Assembly (NCBI GenBank): GCA_900323505.1 | Contig: OOIN01000001.1 | Span: 1,240,001-1,304,000, forward strand | Length of the DNA stretch: 64,000 bases | Direction of reading: 5' to 3' | Source: Ustilago trichophora | Taxonomy: Eukaryota; Basidiomycota; Ustilaginomycetes; Ustilaginales; Ustilaginaceae | Shown: one piece after another, positions 61,538 through 64,000 of the stretch | Position numbering within the stretch: position 1 is the stretch's first letter | Layout: the number at the start of each line of letters is the position of its first letter | Notes under the pieces: generated by a model | Databases searched by the model: none | Seen by the model: only the letters and a program-made list of their open reading frames with translations | Told to the model about the DNA's origin: nothing | Translations under genes and position numbers: made by a program

Positions 61538-62399
61538 TCGAGTTGCCACTCGACGATCAACCCTGCCCTTGATGCATTGTTACGGACCATCCTCATTACT
61601 TTTATAAATCCTTCATGTACTTTTACGATATCACGATTACGCAGCCCTTATCCAGTCACCCTACCCTCATAACACGTCACTGCAACCTTTAATATACCAT
61701 TCGGATCCACTGGGGATCCAGCCAACCATCCGATCTTGCATTGTCCTTGTGTCTGTGGCTTTCTCGGACCAGTCCTACTCCACAAAAGAGCGTGATCTAA
61801 CACTTTGAAACTCGAGCTCGGCCCGTGTCAAGCGAGCCAATTCCGAGTCAGAATGTGCCCGACTGGTGTGTGTTGGAGATGACGGATCTCAGCTGCCAAA
61901 ATCTCGAACAACACACACACACCACACACACACGCACGCACACGAGTATTTTTCTTAGCCGCCCTAATTTTGACTGAATCTGCTGCCCCAAGATTGATTT
62001 TCTAGAAAAAAAAAAAAAGGAAAGAAAGGCAGCACGGGAGCGCGCTACCAGCCAGCCGTGTGACTTTGTCAACGCACGGAACTCAATCTCAAAATCACTT
62101 TACGTCTCACGGCTGAGTCGGTGTCGTTCATTGTTGTGGCTTGTTGATCGAGTTGCTTGCCTTCTTACAGTCACCATAACCTATCACCACGGCATCAATC
62201 TGAAGCTGCAGCAAACGAGCATTGGCTATCCTCTCGTCAAGGCTCTTTGCATCCAACGTCCGACAGCAGAGCAGCTCAGATCCGATCCTCGATCCCAGCT
62301 GCTTCTCGTGGTAGCTCGGCTCTGGACTCAGCATCCTTCCCCACAGCAGCTGTCTGCTACGAGCTGGTACAACAGTCATCGACACCGAGTGGAAGCATC
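61538..62399. other. Intergenic region
   Basis: 3' flank and promoter region. It contains the CA-repeat at 61908-61943 and a poly-A run at 62006-62018. No gene was found. Confidence 0.45.
61908..61943. repeat. CA microsatellite
   Basis: An interrupted (AC)n tract with a few CG variants at its right end. Confidence 0.85.
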
Positions 62400-64000
62400 A
62401 TGTCGTCCAGCTTTGTCCCGCCACAGTCGGACCCCTTCATGAGCCCAGGCACCTTGGGTAACACCAGCTTCGGTCTGTCTGCTGCTCTGGGACGCGCATC
62501 CTCGCCTTCGATACAACAGTGGACTTGCCCGTGCCTCAACATTCGTCTTTCGCTGGCATCATCCTCCTCTCCCCGCTCTGCCCATGGCGATCGCTCTCCG
62601 TGGCTTGCTGAGCTCGCCTCCGACAGTGCCATCCACGTCCAATTCCCCTCGTTGACCTCTCGCGAAACCGTCAGCTTAGCCGAGAACACCAACATTGCCT
62701 GCGCAAAGTGCTTGAACTGTGACACTGTCGTCTATGCTGCAAGCAAGCCGGCTCCGCCAGGTCCCAACCGCTCTCTTGGCTTCAACACGTCGTCTTCTAA
62801 CACAGCCGGGGCTTCCAGTGAAGCGCTTAAGGAGGCGGGTGGCCCAGTCAGTCCGACTGCGGCAAAGCAGTACCGTTCTCCCTCTCGAGACTCAGCAGTC
62901 AAAGCCGATTGCCTTGGCTCTCGCTCCAACGAGCCGCTTGTTCGACCTATTGACCGCAAAGTCTGGATCCTACCCGATGCCTTGAGTCCAGAACAGGCTT
63001 CTAGCGCTGCTGGCAGCGAGGCTTTCTCACCGGCTTTCAACGTTTTGATCTCTCGGACCGGTACACTTCAACGCGAAGAGGCACTGGGGAATGGAGCAAC
63101 TGTGGCTGCTGTCGACGACCTGCGCGATGCGACACCCACACGTCCTGCTGTCGGTGCCAGCAACCGACAGTCCAGCTACGGATCTAGTCAGAGCAACATT
63201 GCCTATGCTTTGCCCGCCGTACCTCAGCATCTCATCACGTCGCCCCCGGCTTCGCCTCGTGTTGGTGCTCCGCCGTCGTCTAGTGCATCTGCCAATGCCA
63301 ACTCGTCGCCGGCTCCGCCAAGCAACGCTTCTGGCGCTCTCGGATCCTCTTCCAACCCACTCTTTGCTACCAACCCACTTGCAAACCAGCTCGACTCGGT
63401 CGCCATCGAGAGACTCAAAGACATGCGCTCCAAGGCTGAGGCCGAGGTATTCGAGCTCGTCCGCCAGAAGCGCCGCGAGATGGAACTGCTCGAGAAAAGG
63501 TTCAGAGAAGAAGCACAGTCGCTACTAGCTGTCACAAAAACGCCCAGGCAGAACAAGACCAGCACCAGCAACGGCTCAACCGCCTCTTTGATCGAAAAGG
63601 CGCTCTCCCAGCAGCAACAGCAGCAGCAGCAAACTCAGCAGTCCACCACTTCTCAGCCAGCAATCGGCACGGCTAGCGCAAAGCAGAGCACAGCTGTCAA
63701 GCCGTCAGCTGCGGCTCCCAGCGCCAATGCTACATCGACCAGCTCAGCTGGGCCACGCGAGATCAGCACGGCACAGAGCAGCGTATCGAGCAGCGGACGC
63801 CGCGACAGCCTTTACGACGAGTACTCGGATCTGCCGCCATCGGCTTTCGAACGACGTCCAACCTACGCAAACGCAGGTACTAGCAGCACTGCCATAGCCA
63901 ACGGCGGCGCGCAGCACACCGTGGCTTCATCCCTTGGTGGGCTCAGTGCTTCTTTTGCCATGCGCGGCCGCGACCTTCCCACTCAGATGCAGGACTGGGC
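62400..64000 (+). CDS. Hypothetical Cys-motif and coiled-coil protein (5' part, runs off the window)
   Basis: The frame is open from ATG 62400 to the right edge, 533 codons without a stop. Near the N terminus WTCPCLNIRLSL (about 42-53) and ACAKCLNCDTVVY (about 102-114) place two Cys pairs that could form a metal site. A predicted coiled coil at about 340-380 (SVAIERLKDMRSKAEAEVFE and the following Arg/Glu-rich helix) precedes a Gln tract coded by CAG/CAA repeats (63609-63631) and Ser/Ala-rich sequence. The family is not recognised. The C terminus lies outside the window. Confidence 0.75.
   Translation, partial: MSSSFVPPQSDPFMSPGTLGNTSFGLSAALGRASSPSIQQWTCPCLNIRLSLASSSSPRSAHGDRSPWLAELASDSAIHVQFPSLTSRETVSLAENTNIACAKCLNCDTVVYAASKPAPPGPNRSLGFNTSSSNTAGASSEALKEAGGPVSPTAAKQYRSPSRDSAVKADCLGSRSNEPLVRPIDRKVWILPDALSPEQASSAAGSEAFSPAFNVLISRTGTLQREEALGNGATVAAVDDLRDATPTRPAVGASNRQSSYGSSQSNIAYALPAVPQHLITSPPASPRVGAPPSSSASANANSSPAPPSNASGALGSSSNPLFATNPLANQLDSVAIERLKDMRSKAEAEVFELVRQKRREMELLEKRFREEAQSLLAVTKTPRQNKTSTSNGSTASLIEKALSQQQQQQQQTQQSTTSQPAIGTASAKQSTAVKPSAAAPSANATSTSSAGPREISTAQSSVSSSGRRDSLYDEYSDLPPSAFERRPTYANAGTSSTAIANGGAQHTVASSLGGLSASFAMRGRDLPTQMQDW

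Overview
The window looks like chromosomal DNA of a smut fungus (Ustilaginales; Ustilago/Sporisorium/Moesziomyces-like). The reasons are long, mostly intronless genes with Ser/Ala-rich disordered stretches, C-ending codon bias in highly expressed genes, long pyrimidine-rich 5' leaders, and a few small GT-AG introns with CTGAC/CTAAC branch sites. The taxonomic call is inference from gene style, not from a database match.

Left third (1-22 kb): the 3' end of a nuclear-type gene; a large AT-hook/SET methyltransferase of the Ash1 (H3K36) type; a Zn(II)2Cys6 transcription factor; mitochondrial malate dehydrogenase, divergent from ribosomal protein eL8, whose start codon is isolated in its own exon; a 3.4 kb gene-poor stretch; and a large regulator with a CENP-B/Tc5-type DNA-binding domain but no transposase core. 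An intron-containing tRNA-Ser(CGA) follows.

Middle (22-37 kb): a 125 bp foldback (MITE-like) element, a spliced MAPEG membrane protein, a tartrate dehydrogenase-like enzyme with a frameshifted tail, mitochondrial ribosomal protein uL13m, two small convergent genes whose coding ends overlap, and a complete 2,246 bp pogo/Fot1-type DNA transposon. The transposon has perfect 42 bp inverted repeats, a TA target duplication and an intact 613-residue transposase. It lies 16 bp from the stop codon of a 1,176-residue coiled-coil protein. An RWD/DUF1115 protein comes next.

The most striking part is 37.4-43.1 kb: three tandem, same-strand secreted-type M43 (pappalysin/MEP1-like) metalloproteases. Each ends with the same architecture: a long first exon through the zinc motif, a 9-nt microexon that carries the Met-turn methionine, and an 88-nt last exon. 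One copy has an in-frame TAG separating its signal peptide from the enzyme, and the decayed tail of a fourth copy lies between copies 1 and 2.

Right third (43-64 kb): a sorbitol/xylitol dehydrogenase-like enzyme with a novel insertion, a Ulp2-type SUMO protease, a three-exon aldo-keto reductase, a 4.5 kb gene-poor region with 7-bp minisatellites, a GATA_AreA/DUF3295 protein probably linked to nitrogen regulation, and the 5' part of an unrecognised coiled-coil protein that runs off the window. Apart from the protease cluster the genes are ordinary fungal neighbours with no evident shared pathway.
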